A stretch of DNA of 64,000 nt, from contig NZ_CP063374.1 in assembly GCF_015160875.1 (NCBI RefSeq), positions 7,319,501 to 7,383,500 on the forward strand, written 5' to 3'. Under the pieces are notes generated by a model. It saw nothing but the letters and a program-made list of their open reading frames with translations, was not told the origin of the DNA and did not search any database. Below, in pieces: positions 8,282-17,833 of the stretch (position 1 is its first letter; every line of letters starts with the position of its first letter). This DNA is from Streptomyces chromofuscus (GTDB lineage: Bacteria > Actinomycetota > Actinomycetes > Streptomycetales > Streptomycetaceae). Made by a program: the position numbers and the translations under genes.

Positions 8282-8949
8282 CCACGCTCACCGGAACCTG
8301 GGAGTGGCTCACCGACCCGGCGCACTGGTCCGGCCCCGACGGCGTCTGGCGGCGGCTGCTGCAGCACCTCGTGCTCACCGTGGTCTGCCTGGCCGTCAGC
8401 TGCCTGATCGCCCTGCCCGTCGCGGTGGTGCTCGGCCACCTGGGCAGGGGCGGTGCGCTCGCGGTCAACCTCTCCAACGTCGGCCGCGCCGTCCCCACGT
8501 TCGCGGTCCTGGTCCTGCTGCTGCTCACGCCGATCGGCGCGTGGGGCAAGGGTCCCACGGTCGTCGCCCTGGTGCTGTTCGCCGTACCTCCCCTGCTGAC
8601 GAACGCCTACGTCGGCATGCGCGAGGTCGACCGCGACACGGTGCAGGCCGCCCGCGGCATGGGGATGACGGGACGCCAGGTGATGTTTCACGTGGAGCTG
8701 CCCCTTTCCTCCCCGATGATCCTGAACGGGATGCGGATCGCCGCCGTCCAGCTCGTCGCGACCGCCACCATCGCCGCCCTCGCGGGCGGGGGAGGCCTGG
8801 GGCGGATCATCACGGCCGGCTTCAACCTCGCCAGTACGCCCCAGGTGGTGGCGGGCGCCGTGCTCGTCGCCGTGTTCGCACTGATCGTCGAGGGCCTCTT
8901 CGAGGTGGCCGAACGCCTGGCGCCGCCGTGGGCCAGGGGCACGCCATGA
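8278..8949 (+). CDS. Osmoprotectant ABC transporter permease 2
   Basis: A 223-residue permease paralogous to its neighbour. It has hydrophobic helices (LVLTVVCLAVSCLIALPVAVVL, AVPTFAVLVLLLLTPIGAWG and others) and an EAA motif (QAARGMGMTGRQVMFHVELPLS, about 125-146). Both ends overlap neighbouring genes by 4 nt (ATGA at 8278 and at 8946), which should give equal output of the two permeases expected in an OpuCB/OpuCD heterodimer. Confidence 0.88.
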   Translation: MTTLTGTWEWLTDPAHWSGPDGVWRRLLQHLVLTVVCLAVSCLIALPVAVVLGHLGRGGALAVNLSNVGRAVPTFAVLVLLLLTPIGAWGKGPTVVALVLFAVPPLLTNAYVGMREVDRDTVQAARGMGMTGRQVMFHVELPLSSPMILNGMRIAAVQLVATATIAALAGGGGLGRIITAGFNLASTPQVVAGAVLVAVFALIVEGLFEVAERLAPPWARGTP

Positions 8950-9887
8950 GACGCCGTGCGCCGTCGGCCGGTGCGTCGCTGCTCCTGGTGGCCGCCTGCT
9001 CCACCGGCCCCTCCCTGGAGAGCCGGGGCGAGGTCACCGCGCCGCCCGGCGACAGCCGCCGGCTGACCGTCGGCTCCGCCGGGTTCACCGAGAGCGACCT
9101 GCTCGCCCAGATGTACGCCCTGCTGCTGGAGCAGGCCGGCCACCGGACGTCTCTCATCACCGTCGCCAACCGCGAACTGTACGAACCGGCCCTGGAGTCC
9201 GGCCAGATCGACGTCGTTCCCGAGTACGCGGCCACCTTCGCCGACTGGCTCAACGCCAGGACCAACGGCCCCGACGCCCCGCCGGTCGGCTCGCCCGACC
9301 TCGACGCCACGATGAAGGCGCTGCGCCGGCTGGCCACGCCCCGCGGCCTGACCGTCCTGCCCCCCGGCCGGGCGGTCGACCAGAACGCCTTCGCCGTGAG
9401 CGCGTCGTACGCGCGCCGGCACGGCCTCAGAACGCTGAGCGACCTCGGCAGGTCCGGGCTGAAGGTCCGGCTGGCGGCCGGCGACGAATGCGTGCAACGC
9501 CCTTACTGCGCCCCCGGCCTGCGCAGGGTCTACGGCATCGACATCACCGCCGTCGACCCCAAGGGCGTCGGCACCACCCAGGCCAAACGGGCGGTGCAGA
9601 GCGGTCAGGACCAGATGGTCCTCACCACCACGACCGACGCCACCCTCGGCGAGTTCGGCCTGGTCCTCCTCACCGACGACCGGCACCTGCAGAACGCCGA
9701 CTACGTCGTCCCCGTCGTCAACCGCGCCCGCGCCGGCGCCCCCGGCGTCACCAAGGCCCTGGACCGGCTCAACACCGTCCTCACCACGGCCGACCTGGCC
9801 GCCATGAACCAGCAGGTGGACAGCTGGCGCCGCCTGGCGACGGACGTGGCCCGAACGTACCTGGAGGACAAGGGCCTGCTGAAGTGA
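8946..9887 (+). CDS. Osmoprotectant-binding lipoprotein (OpuAC/OpuCC type)
   Basis: A 313-residue substrate-binding protein. A very short signal peptide ends in the lipobox VAAC with lipidated Cys18. The mature part starts with LTVGSAGFTESDLLAQMYALLLEQAGH, typical of the OpuAC fold that binds glycine betaine, choline or proline betaine through aromatic residues. It is the last gene of the permease operon. The short spacer behind it contains three copies of GCCACCGGG, then the convergent ATPase gene. Confidence 0.87.
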   Translation: MRRRAPSAGASLLLVAACSTGPSLESRGEVTAPPGDSRRLTVGSAGFTESDLLAQMYALLLEQAGHRTSLITVANRELYEPALESGQIDVVPEYAATFADWLNARTNGPDAPPVGSPDLDATMKALRRLATPRGLTVLPPGRAVDQNAFAVSASYARRHGLRTLSDLGRSGLKVRLAAGDECVQRPYCAPGLRRVYGIDITAVDPKGVGTTQAKRAVQSGQDQMVLTTTTDATLGEFGLVLLTDDRHLQNADYVVPVVNRARAGAPGVTKALDRLNTVLTTADLAAMNQQVDSWRRLATDVARTYLEDKGLLK

Positions 9888-9901
9888 GGCACGGGCGGGC
9901 C

Positions 9902-9962
9902 GCCACCGGGCCCCGGGCGTTCGCCACCGGGCCGACGCAGCCACCACCCGGCCGCCACCGGG
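9902..9962 (+). repeat. GCCACCGGG short repeats in an intergenic spacer
   Basis: Copies at 9902-9910, 9923-9931 and 9954-9962 with related text between them fill the 134-bp gap between the convergent binding-protein and ATPase genes. No function is evident. Confidence 0.4.
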
Positions 9963-10021
9963 TCCGACGTATCCGCGAGCCCGACGCATCCCGGAACAGG
10001 GCCCGGCGCATCCCGTCCCCG

Positions 10022-11176
10022 CTAGGCGTCCGCCACCGAGTCGAAGACGACCTGCCGGCGCGACACGCCCTGGGCGTCCGCGTCCACCGAGCGGCGCAGG
10101 GCCTCGTGGAGTTTGGCGGGCGTCAGGACGCCCAGGAAGCGGGCACCCTCCAGGACCGCGACCCAGCCCGCGTCGTGCTGCAGCATCACGCCGAAGGCCT
10201 GCTTCAAAGGGGCGCCCAGCGGGACCCAGGCGTTCATCCGGTGGGCGAGGTCCCCGACGGAGCCGCTTGTGCCGAGTTCGTCGATGCCGACCCAGCCGTG
10301 CAGGTCGCCGTGCGTGTCGAGCACGACCGCCCACCGGGCACCCTCGGACCGCAGCCGCCGCGCCGCCCGGACCGACGGCTCGTCGAGGCGGGCGATCGGC
10401 GGCTGCTCCAGGTCGCCGGGCTCGATCGCCGTCACCGACAGCCGCTTCAGCCCCCGGTCGGCGCCGACGAACTCGGCGACGTACGGCGACGCGGGGGTGC
10501 CCAGTACCGCTCCGGGCGTGTCGAACTGCTCGATCCGCCCCTGCCCGTACACGGCGATCCGGTCACCGAGCCGTACCGCCTCCTCGATGTCGTGCGTGAC
10601 CATCAGCACCGTCTTGCGCACCGCGGCCTGCATGCGCAGGAACTCGTCCTGCAGCTGCTCGCGCACCACCGGGTCGACCGCCCCGAACGGCTCGTCCATC
10701 AGCAGCACCGGCGGATCGGCGGCCAGCGCCCGCGCCACCCCGACCCGCTGCCGCTGACCGCCCGACAGCTGATGCGGGTAGCGCGGCCCGTACGTCCTCG
10801 GGTCCAGCCCCACCAGGTCGAGCAACTCCGCCGCCCGCGCCCGGGCCCTGGCCCGTTTCCAGCCGACCAGCGACGGCACGGTCGCGGTGTTGTCGAGGAT
10901 CGTGCGGTGCGGGAAGAGGCCGACCTGCTGGATCACGTACCCGATGCGCCGCCGCAGCCGGACCGGATCGACCGTCGCGATGTCCTCGCCGTCCACCAGG
11001 ATCCGGCCCGAGGTCGGTTCGATGAGCCGGTTGACCATCATCATGGTCGTCGTCTTGCCGCAGCCCGACGGCCCCACGAGCGTGACGAGCTCGCCCTCGG
11101 ACACCTCGAAGGACAGCTCGTCCACAGCGGTCGTACCGTCCGGATACCGCTTGGTGACCTGCTCGAACCGGATCAT
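10022..11176 (-). CDS. opuCA: Osmoprotectant ABC transporter ATPase with CBS domains
   Basis: A 384-residue ATPase. Walker A is GPSGCGKTTT (about 36-45), the signature LSGGQRQRVGVARAL (about 138-152) and Walker B PVLLMDEPFGAVDP follow, and two C-terminal CBS modules run from about 255 to 370. In OpuC/OpuA systems the CBS pair senses ionic strength or cyclic di-AMP. It has no permease on its own strand, and the only candidates are the convergent operon at 7604-9887, so it almost certainly energises that importer from a separate promoter. Confidence 0.9.
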   Translation of the reverse strand: MIRFEQVTKRYPDGTTAVDELSFEVSEGELVTLVGPSGCGKTTTMMMVNRLIEPTSGRILVDGEDIATVDPVRLRRRIGYVIQQVGLFPHRTILDNTATVPSLVGWKRARARARAAELLDLVGLDPRTYGPRYPHQLSGGQRQRVGVARALAADPPVLLMDEPFGAVDPVVREQLQDEFLRMQAAVRKTVLMVTHDIEEAVRLGDRIAVYGQGRIEQFDTPGAVLGTPASPYVAEFVGADRGLKRLSVTAIEPGDLEQPPIARLDEPSVRAARRLRSEGARWAVVLDTHGDLHGWVGIDELGTSGSVGDLAHRMNAWVPLGAPLKQAFGVMLQHDAGWVAVLEGARFLGVLTPAKLHEALRRSVDADAQGVSRRQVVFDSVADA

Positions 11177-11247
11177 GCCCTCACGCTAAGGGCGCCGGCC
11201 GGCAGCCGCTCTCCGACCGTTCCCGGACCCCGCGGACGGCACCGCTC

Positions 11248-11937
11248 CTACCGGCTGCCCTCCGGTCGTGACGAGCTGACCTCGGCGCTCGCCCGAGAGT
11301 CCACCAGCACCACCTCCAGGGTGCGCGGGCCGTGCACCCCCTCGACCCGGTCGAGCTCGATGTCGCTGGTCGCCGACGGACCGGAGATCCACGTCAGCGG
11401 ACGGGCCGGGTCGAGGCGTTCGAGGGCCTGCGGGACGGAGGAGACGACCTGGTCGGGAACCCGCACGACACAGATGTGGTGGTCCGGCACCAGCGTGATC
11501 CGGCGGCGGCCCTGGTCGGGGCCGCCGTCCAGCACGATGGTGCCGGTCTCGGCGATCGCCACCGCGCAGGCCGTCAGCACACTGTCGACGCGGTCGAGTT
11601 CGTGCGCCGTGCTGTCCGCCCGGTCCTGCACACGCGGCACCTCCGTCGCCGCCGGCCACCGCTCGTCCAGACCGGCCGGCACGAGCAGCGACCGCGCGCC
11701 ACGGTCCGCGAGCAGCCCGGCGATCAACGACGGCAGCGCGTCCGGCGTGCAGCGGTGCACGATCGCCCGGTAGTCCGCCAGATTCTCGGCGAGCAGTTCC
11801 ACCGTCTCCTCGACGCTCCGCTGCCCGTGCTCGCGCAGATAGTCCCGGGCGACCGCCTCTTCGTACGGCGTGTCGTCCCGCGGCACGTCCGCGAGGGCGC
11901 GCCGCACCCGGCCCAGGATCCGTTCCCTGCTGCTCAC
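11248..11937 (-). CDS. lutC: L-lactate utilization protein LutC
   Basis: A 229-residue LUD-domain protein, third subunit of the LutABC complex that oxidises L-lactate to pyruvate. Characteristic stretches are the GTIVLDGGPDQGRRRITLVPDHHICVV region (about 140-165) and the ISGPSATSDIELDRVEGVHGP region near the C-terminus. GTG 11937 overlaps the lutB stop (GTGA 11934-11937). Gene order is lutA-lutB-lutC on the minus strand, directly downstream of the rhamnose catabolic genes. Confidence 0.9.
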   Translation of the reverse strand: MSSRERILGRVRRALADVPRDDTPYEEAVARDYLREHGQRSVEETVELLAENLADYRAIVHRCTPDALPSLIAGLLADRGARSLLVPAGLDERWPAATEVPRVQDRADSTAHELDRVDSVLTACAVAIAETGTIVLDGGPDQGRRRITLVPDHHICVVRVPDQVVSSVPQALERLDPARPLTWISGPSATSDIELDRVEGVHGPRTLEVVLVDSRASAEVSSSRPEGSR

Positions 11938-13412
11938 TTCGCGCCGTCCTTTCCTCCGTGCGTGCGCTGCCACCAGTCCCGGAAGGGTTCGGCGGGCACC
12001 GGCGGCAGATCCCGGCTGCCGCTCCACGCCCTGCCGGGACCCGGCAGTGTGCGCGGGTGGAAGCGCCGGGTGCGCGAGGCGAGCCGCTGCCCGGTGCGCA
12101 GCGCGCCGGGGTGGGCGAACGCCCAGCGGGCCGCCCGCATCGCCGCCCGCTCGGCCGCGTGCCCCTTCGCCGGCTTCAGCACCACCTTGTTGCCGGCCCG
12201 CGTCACCGGGCCGCCCTCGACGACCCGCTCCCGCAGATGCACCAGCACCTCGGGGATGTCGATGGCCACCGGGCACACCTCGTAGCAGGCCCCGCACAGC
12301 GAGGACGCGTACGGCAGCGAGGCGTCGATCTCGCTCGCCGTGCCCCTCAGCTGAGGGCTGAGGATCGCGCCGATCGGCCCCGGGTACACCGAGCCGTACG
12401 CGTGCCCGCCCGCCCGCTCGTACACCGGGCACACGTTGAGACAGGCCGAGCAGCGGATACAGCGCAGGGCCTGCCGGCCGACCTCGTCGGCGAGCGTGTC
12501 GGTGCGGCCGTTGTCGAGCAGCACCAGGTGGAAGGTGCGCGGGCCGTCCCCGTCCGTGGTGCCGGTCCACGTGCTCGTGTACGGGTTCATGCGCTCGGCC
12601 GTCGAGGAGCGGGGGAGGGTCTGCAGGAACACCTCCAGGTCCCGCCACGTCGGCACGATCTTCTCGATGCCGACGACCGAGATCAGCGTCTCGGGGAGGG
12701 TCAGGCACATGCGCCCGTTGCCCTCGGACTCCACGACCACCAGCGTGCCCGTCTCGGCGACCATGAAGTTGGCGCCGGAGACACCGACCTTCGCGCGCAG
12801 GAACTTCTCCCGCAGGTGCAGCCGGGCGGCCTCGGCCAGTTCGGCGGGCGTGTCCGTGAGGCCGTCGGGGGCCGGGCGGCCCCACTCGCGCATCTCGCGG
12901 GCGAAGATGTCGCGGATCTCACCGCGGTTGCGGTGGATCGCGGGGACCAGGATGTGCGAGGGCCGGTCCTTGCCCAACTGCACGATCAGCTCGGCGAGAT
13001 CCGTCTCGTACGCCCGGATCCCCTCCGCCTCCAACGCCTCGTTGAGCCCGATCTCCTGCGTGGCCATCGACTTGACCTTGACGACCTCCGACTCGCCGGT
13101 CGCCTTGACCAGGTCGGTGACGATCCGGTTGGCCTCGTCGGCGTCGACGGCCCAGTGGACGGTGCCGCCAGCGGCCGTCACCGCCTCCTCCACCTGCTCC
13201 AGGTAGCGGTCGAGATGACGCAGCGTGTGGTCCTTGATCCGCCGCCCCGCCTCCCGCAGCTGCGCCCAGTCCGCGACCTCGGCGACCGCCTTCTCCCGCT
13301 TGGCGCGGATGGTGTGCGTGGCGTGCCGCAGGTTGCCCCGCAGGGTCTGGTCGCGCACCGCCTCGTGCGCGGCGGCCGGGAAGGCCGGCATTCCGACGAA
13401 CGTTCCGCTCAC
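11934..13412 (-). CDS. lutB: L-lactate utilization iron-sulfur protein LutB
   Basis: A 492-residue subunit. An N-terminal LUD domain (VVKVKSMATQEIGLNEALE, NRGEIRDIFAREM) is followed by two 4Fe-4S cluster motifs, CIRCSACLNVCPVY near 313-326 and CGACYEVCPVAID near 366-378. It passes electrons from lactate toward the respiratory chain. GTG 13412 overlaps the lutA stop and its own stop overlaps lutC, so the three genes are translationally coupled. Confidence 0.92.
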   Translation of the reverse strand: MSGTFVGMPAFPAAAHEAVRDQTLRGNLRHATHTIRAKREKAVAEVADWAQLREAGRRIKDHTLRHLDRYLEQVEEAVTAAGGTVHWAVDADEANRIVTDLVKATGESEVVKVKSMATQEIGLNEALEAEGIRAYETDLAELIVQLGKDRPSHILVPAIHRNRGEIRDIFAREMREWGRPAPDGLTDTPAELAEAARLHLREKFLRAKVGVSGANFMVAETGTLVVVESEGNGRMCLTLPETLISVVGIEKIVPTWRDLEVFLQTLPRSSTAERMNPYTSTWTGTTDGDGPRTFHLVLLDNGRTDTLADEVGRQALRCIRCSACLNVCPVYERAGGHAYGSVYPGPIGAILSPQLRGTASEIDASLPYASSLCGACYEVCPVAIDIPEVLVHLRERVVEGGPVTRAGNKVVLKPAKGHAAERAAMRAARWAFAHPGALRTGQRLASRTRRFHPRTLPGPGRAWSGSRDLPPVPAEPFRDWWQRTHGGKDGAK

Positions 13413-14164
13413 AGCGTCGGCTCCTCCTCCGTGACGGCCAGGATCTCCGCGATGTGCACCGGCCGCATTCCCGTGCGCAGCCGGGCCATGGTGCCGCCGA
13501 TGTGCATCAGACAGGAGTTGTCCGCCGCGCACAGCACCTCCGCGCCGGTCGACTCGGCGTTGCGCACCTTGTCGGCCCCCATCGCCGCGGAGACGTCCGC
13601 GTTCTTCAGCGCGAACGTGCCCCCGAACCCGCAGCACTCGTCCGCACCCGGCAACTCGACCAGCTCCAGCCCCTTCACCGCCTGCAGCAGCCTGCGCGGA
13701 CGGTCACCGAGGCCCAGCCCGCGCAGCCCGTGGCAGGTGGGGTGGTAGGTCACCCGGTGCGGGTAGTACGCGCCCACGTCCGTCACCCCCAGCACGTCGA
13801 CCAGGAACTCGGTGAGTTCGTACGTCTTCGGCACCACCGGCGCCAGCGCGGTGGCCAGCGTGCTGCCGCGCCCTTCGGCCCGCGCCCGCGCGGCCATCCG
13901 CGGATACAGCTCCCGCACCATCGCCCCGCACGACCCGGACGGCGTGACGATGGCCTCGTACTCCCCGAAGACATCCGAGAAGTGCCGGGCCAGCGGCTCC
14001 GCCTCACGCCGGTAGCCGGTGTTGTAGTGAGCCTGCCCGCAGCAGGTCTGGGCCATCGGGAAGTCGACCTCGACGCCCAGCCTGGTCAGCAGTTTCACCA
14101 CGGCGCGCCCGGTGTCCGGATAGAGCGTGTCGTTGACGCAGGTCAGGAACAGGGCGACACGCAT
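13409..14164 (-). CDS. lutA: L-lactate utilization protein LutA (CCG-domain)
   Basis: A 251-residue protein with two cysteine-rich CCG domains: TCVND and QTCCGQAHYN in the first half, HPTCHGLRGL and ECCGFGGTFALKN in the second. Such domains bind an iron-sulfur cluster as in glycolate and heterodisulfide oxidoreductases. ATG 14164 follows AAGGAG at 6 nt, which excludes the longer frame. It is 77 nt downstream of rhaB, and no obvious promoter separates them, so it may be read from the rhamnose operon. Confidence 0.92.
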   Translation of the reverse strand: MRVALFLTCVNDTLYPDTGRAVVKLLTRLGVEVDFPMAQTCCGQAHYNTGYRREAEPLARHFSDVFGEYEAIVTPSGSCGAMVRELYPRMAARARAEGRGSTLATALAPVVPKTYELTEFLVDVLGVTDVGAYYPHRVTYHPTCHGLRGLGLGDRPRRLLQAVKGLELVELPGADECCGFGGTFALKNADVSAAMGADKVRNAESTGAEVLCAADNSCLMHIGGTMARLRTGMRPVHIAEILAVTEEEPTL

Positions 14165-14241
14165 CGCGGCTCCTTGGGGTTGATCATCCGATGAGTGCAG
14201 GGTAGTGCGGTGCTGCCGACCGGGACAGGCCCCGCTCACGC

Positions 14242-15684
14242 TCAGGCGAGGCGGGCCTGGGCCGCCCGCCAGGGGCCCGTGTCACCGCGCGGTGCGTAGC
14301 GGGTGAGGGGCTGGGTGCCGGCGAGCAGCCGTCGCATGTCCGCCCGGTCGCCGACGAGTCCGTGGGCCCTGGCCTGCACCAGCACGTTCCCGAAGGCCGC
14401 GGCCTCCGCCGGGCCGGCGACCACCGGCAGCCCGCAGGCGTCGGCGGTCAGCTGGCACAGCAGCGCGTTGCGGACCCCGCCGCCCACGACGTGGACGACG
14501 TCCACGGCGTGCCCGGCCAGCCGCTGGGCGTCCTCGACGGCCCGCCGGTGGGCGAGGGCGAGGGAGTCGAGGATGCAGCGGGTGACCTCGGCCGGCGACT
14601 GGGGCACCGGCTGCCCCGAGGCACGGCACGCCTCGGCGATCCGCTCCGGCATCCGGCCCGGCGCCAGGAACAACGGGTCGCCCGCGTCCACCACCGACCG
14701 CAGCGCCGGAACCTCGGCCGCCGCCCGCAGCAGCTCCCCGAGGTCCGGCTCCCGCCAGGCCCGTACGCACTCCTGGAGCAGCCACAGCCCCATGATGTTG
14801 CGCAAGTAGCGGACCGTGCCGTCCAGCCCCAGCTCGTTGGTGAAGTTGGCGGCCCGGCTCTCCTCCGTCAGCACCGGCGCGTCCAGTTCCAGCCCGGCCA
14901 GCGACCAGGTGCCGGTGCAGATGTACGCGAAGCGCTCCCCGGACGCCGGCACGGCCGCCACCGCGGACGCCGTGTCGTGCGAGGCGACGGCCGTGACCGG
15001 AACGGGACCGTCCAGCCCCGTCTCCCGCAGCACCTCGGGGCACAGCGTGCCCGCCGGGTCGCCCGGCCGGCGCAGCGGCGCGAACAGGCTCAGGTCCACG
15101 CCGAGCCGCGCCGCCACGTCGTGGGACCAGTCCCGCGTCCGGGGATCGACCAGCTGGGTCGTCGAGGCGTTGGTGAGCTCGGTGCCCTGCTCCCCGGTGA
15201 GCCAGTACGACAGCAGGTCGGGGATCAGCAGCAGACGCTCGGCGTGCGCGAGCTGACCGGCGGAACGGGCGGCGACCAGCTGGTACAGCGTGTTGAAGGG
15301 GGCGTACTGCAATCCGGTCGCCGCGTACAGCTCGGCGGCGGGCACGCTCGCCCACACCGCCTCGGCGACGCCCTCGGTGCGGCCGTCCCGGTAGTGCACC
15401 GGGTTGGCGAGCAGCGCCCCGTCGGCGTCCAGCAGCCCGTAGTCCACGGCCCAGCTGTCGATGCCGACGGAGTCGACCCGGCCCGCCGCCCGCAGCCCGT
15501 CGAGGACTCCGGCGTACAGCCCGAGCACGTCCCAGCGCAGGCCCTCCGGCACCCGCACCGGCCGGTTGGGGAAGCGGTGCGCCTCGGTCAGCTCCAGCTC
15601 GTGCCGCCCGACGCGGCCGACCATGACCCGCCCGCTGGACGCGCCGAGGTCGACCGCGGCGTACGACGTCACGGCGCCGCTCAT
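14242..15684 (-). CDS. rhaB: L-rhamnulokinase
   Basis: A 480-residue FGGY-family sugar kinase: phosphate-1 motif AAVDLGASSGRVMVG near the N-terminus, IDSWAVDYGLLD near 74-85, and the C-terminal adenosine motif VHVVGGGVRNALLCQLTADACGLPV near 400-424. It phosphorylates L-rhamnulose to L-rhamnulose-1-phosphate. The start overlaps the stop of the aldolase/dehydrogenase gene by ATGA (15681-15684), in line with consecutive pathway steps. Confidence 0.93.
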   Translation of the reverse strand: MSGAVTSYAAVDLGASSGRVMVGRVGRHELELTEAHRFPNRPVRVPEGLRWDVLGLYAGVLDGLRAAGRVDSVGIDSWAVDYGLLDADGALLANPVHYRDGRTEGVAEAVWASVPAAELYAATGLQYAPFNTLYQLVAARSAGQLAHAERLLLIPDLLSYWLTGEQGTELTNASTTQLVDPRTRDWSHDVAARLGVDLSLFAPLRRPGDPAGTLCPEVLRETGLDGPVPVTAVASHDTASAVAAVPASGERFAYICTGTWSLAGLELDAPVLTEESRAANFTNELGLDGTVRYLRNIMGLWLLQECVRAWREPDLGELLRAAAEVPALRSVVDAGDPLFLAPGRMPERIAEACRASGQPVPQSPAEVTRCILDSLALAHRRAVEDAQRLAGHAVDVVHVVGGGVRNALLCQLTADACGLPVVAGPAEAAAFGNVLVQARAHGLVGDRADMRRLLAGTQPLTRYAPRGDTGPWRAAQARLA

Positions 15685-17720
15685 CGCAGGAACGCGGCGG
15701 CCACGCCGGCGTCGACCGGGACGTGCAGGCCGGTGGTGTGCGTCAGTTCCCCGCCGGTCAGCGCGAACACGGCATTGGCCACGTGCTCCGGCAGCACCTC
15801 GCGCTTGAGGATCGTCCGCTGGGCGTAGAACTCCCCGAGCTTCTCCTCCGGCACCCCGTACACGGCCGCCCGCTGGGCGCCCCAGCCGCCCGCGAAGATC
15901 CCCGATCCGCGCACCACCCCGTCCGGGTTGACCCCGTTGACCCGGATGCCGTGCTCGCCCAGCTCGGCCGCCAGCAGCCGCACCTGGTGAGCCTGGTCGG
16001 CCTTGGTGGCGGAGTAGGCGACGTTGTTCGGCCCGGCGAAGACGGCGTTCTTGGACGCGATGTAGACGATGTCACCGCCCAGCCCCTGGGCGATCATCAC
16101 CCGCGCCGCCTCCCGCGACACGAGGAAGGACCCGCGCGCCATGATGTCGTGCTGGAGGTCCCAGTCCCGGGCGGACGTGTCCAGCAGCGGCTTGGAGATG
16201 GAGATCCCGGCGTTGTTGACCACCAGGTCCACGCCGCCGAAGGCGAGCGCCGCGGCCTTGAACGCCTCGGCGATCTGCTCCTCGGAGGTGACGTCGACCG
16301 TGACGGCGACGGCCTTGTCGGGACCGCCCAGCTCCTCGGCGACCTTGCCGGCGTTCTCCGCGTCCAGGTCCGCCACCACGACGCAGGCGCCCTCGGCCAC
16401 CAGCCGCTGCGCGATCGCCCTGCCGATCCCGCTGCCCGCGCCGGTCACCAGCGCCACCCGCGTGGCGAGCGCCCTGGGCTTCGGCATCCGCCGCAGCTTG
16501 GCCTCCTCCAGCGCCCAGTACTCGATGCGGAACTTCTCCGACTCCTCGATCGGCGCGTACGTCGACACGGCCTCGGCGCCACGCATCACGTTGATGGCGT
16601 TGACGTAGAACTCGCCGGCGACGCGGGCCGTCTGCTTGTCCTTGCCGAAGCTGAACATGCCCACGCCCGGCACCAGCACAATGGCGGGGTCGGCGCCGCG
16701 CATCGCGGGGGAGTCGGGCAGGGCGTGCCGCTCGTAGTAGGCGGCGTACTCCTCGCGGTACGCCGCGTGCAGCTCCTTCAGCCTCGCGATCACCTCGGCC
16801 GGCGGGGCCGTCGGCGGCAGGTCGAGGACCAGCGGCCGGACCTTGGTGCGCAGGAAGTGGTCGGGGCAGGAGGTGCCGAGCGCGGCGAGCCGGGGGTGCT
16901 CGGCACGGGCGAGGAAGTCGAGCACGACGTCGGTGTCGGTGAAGTGCCCCACCTGCGGCCTGTCCTGGGAGGCGACGGCACGGACGTACGGCGCCAGCGC
17001 CGCCGCCCGCTCCCGCCGCTCCGCCTCGGGCAGCGCCTCGTAGCCCTCGACGACCGCACCGAAGGGCTCCGGCCGGCCTCGCTCGGCGAGGAACCTCTCC
17101 GCGGTGCGGATGATGTGCAGCGAGTTGCGCTCGCACTCCTCGGCGGTGTCGCCCCAGGCGGTGATGCCGTGGCCGCCCAGGATCACGCCGACGGCCTGCG
17201 GGTTGGCCGCCTTGACGGCGGCGATGTCCAGGCCGAGCTGGAAACCGGGCCGCCGCCACGGCACCCACACGACGTTGTCCCCGAAGCACTCGGCGGTCAG
17301 TTTCTCCCCGTCCGCCGCGCAGGCCAGGGCGATGCCCGAGTCCGGGTGCAGATGGTCCACGTGGGCGGCGTCGACGAGCCCGTGCATGGCGGTGTCGATG
17401 GACGGCGCCGCCCCGCCCTTGCCGTGCAGGCAGTAGTCGAACGCGGCGACCATCTCGTCCTCGCGTTCGACGCCGGGGTACACGTCCTTGAGCGCCCGCA
17501 GCCGGTCCAGCCGCAGCACGGCGAGTCCCGCTTCGGTGAGCGTCCCGAGGTCCCCTCCGGACCCCTTGACCCACATCAGCTCGACGTCCCCACCGGTGAC
17601 GGGATCGACGTCGCTGCCCTTCGCGGACGCGTTGCCGCCGGCGTAGTTGGTGTTACGGGGGTCGGAGCCGAGCCGATGAGAACGAGCGAGGAGAGCGGCG
17701 GCTTCGGGATGGGCTGACAT
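15681..17720 (-). CDS. rhaEW: Bifunctional rhamnulose-1-phosphate aldolase / lactaldehyde dehydrogenase
   Basis: A 679-residue fusion. The N-terminal class II aldolase domain carries the zinc histidines in HVDHLHPDS (about 135-143) and GGHGI. The C-terminal SDR domain has TGAGSGIGRA (about 428-437), NNAG and YSATK. The aldolase half splits rhamnulose-1-phosphate into DHAP and L-lactaldehyde, and the SDR half oxidises lactaldehyde to L-lactate. That product is the substrate of the LutABC genes downstream. GAAAGGA precedes ATG 17720; the 113-bp gap to rhaI shows no clear promoter. Confidence 0.92.
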   Translation of the reverse strand: MSAHPEAAALLARSHRLGSDPRNTNYAGGNASAKGSDVDPVTGGDVELMWVKGSGGDLGTLTEAGLAVLRLDRLRALKDVYPGVEREDEMVAAFDYCLHGKGGAAPSIDTAMHGLVDAAHVDHLHPDSGIALACAADGEKLTAECFGDNVVWVPWRRPGFQLGLDIAAVKAANPQAVGVILGGHGITAWGDTAEECERNSLHIIRTAERFLAERGRPEPFGAVVEGYEALPEAERRERAAALAPYVRAVASQDRPQVGHFTDTDVVLDFLARAEHPRLAALGTSCPDHFLRTKVRPLVLDLPPTAPPAEVIARLKELHAAYREEYAAYYERHALPDSPAMRGADPAIVLVPGVGMFSFGKDKQTARVAGEFYVNAINVMRGAEAVSTYAPIEESEKFRIEYWALEEAKLRRMPKPRALATRVALVTGAGSGIGRAIAQRLVAEGACVVVADLDAENAGKVAEELGGPDKAVAVTVDVTSEEQIAEAFKAAALAFGGVDLVVNNAGISISKPLLDTSARDWDLQHDIMARGSFLVSREAARVMIAQGLGGDIVYIASKNAVFAGPNNVAYSATKADQAHQVRLLAAELGEHGIRVNGVNPDGVVRGSGIFAGGWGAQRAAVYGVPEEKLGEFYAQRTILKREVLPEHVANAVFALTGGELTHTTGLHVPVDAGVAAAFLR

Positions 17721-17833
17721 GGATGTCCGATCCTTTCAAAAGACGAAAGAGGGGTGCTTCTTCAGGGGCGCGGGAACTGCGCGACCAGCCACACGGGTCC
17801 GCGCCCCGCAGAGGACAGAAACCCGGCAGACGC

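Noticed and set aside
9902-9962. Short GCCACCGGG repeats as a CRISPR or phage site
   Set aside because: Units are 9 nt, irregularly spaced and without unique spacers.
17731-17740. TTTGAAAGGA as a third RhaR site before rhaEW
   Set aside because: It is the ribosome binding site of rhaEW and lacks the second half of the palindrome.
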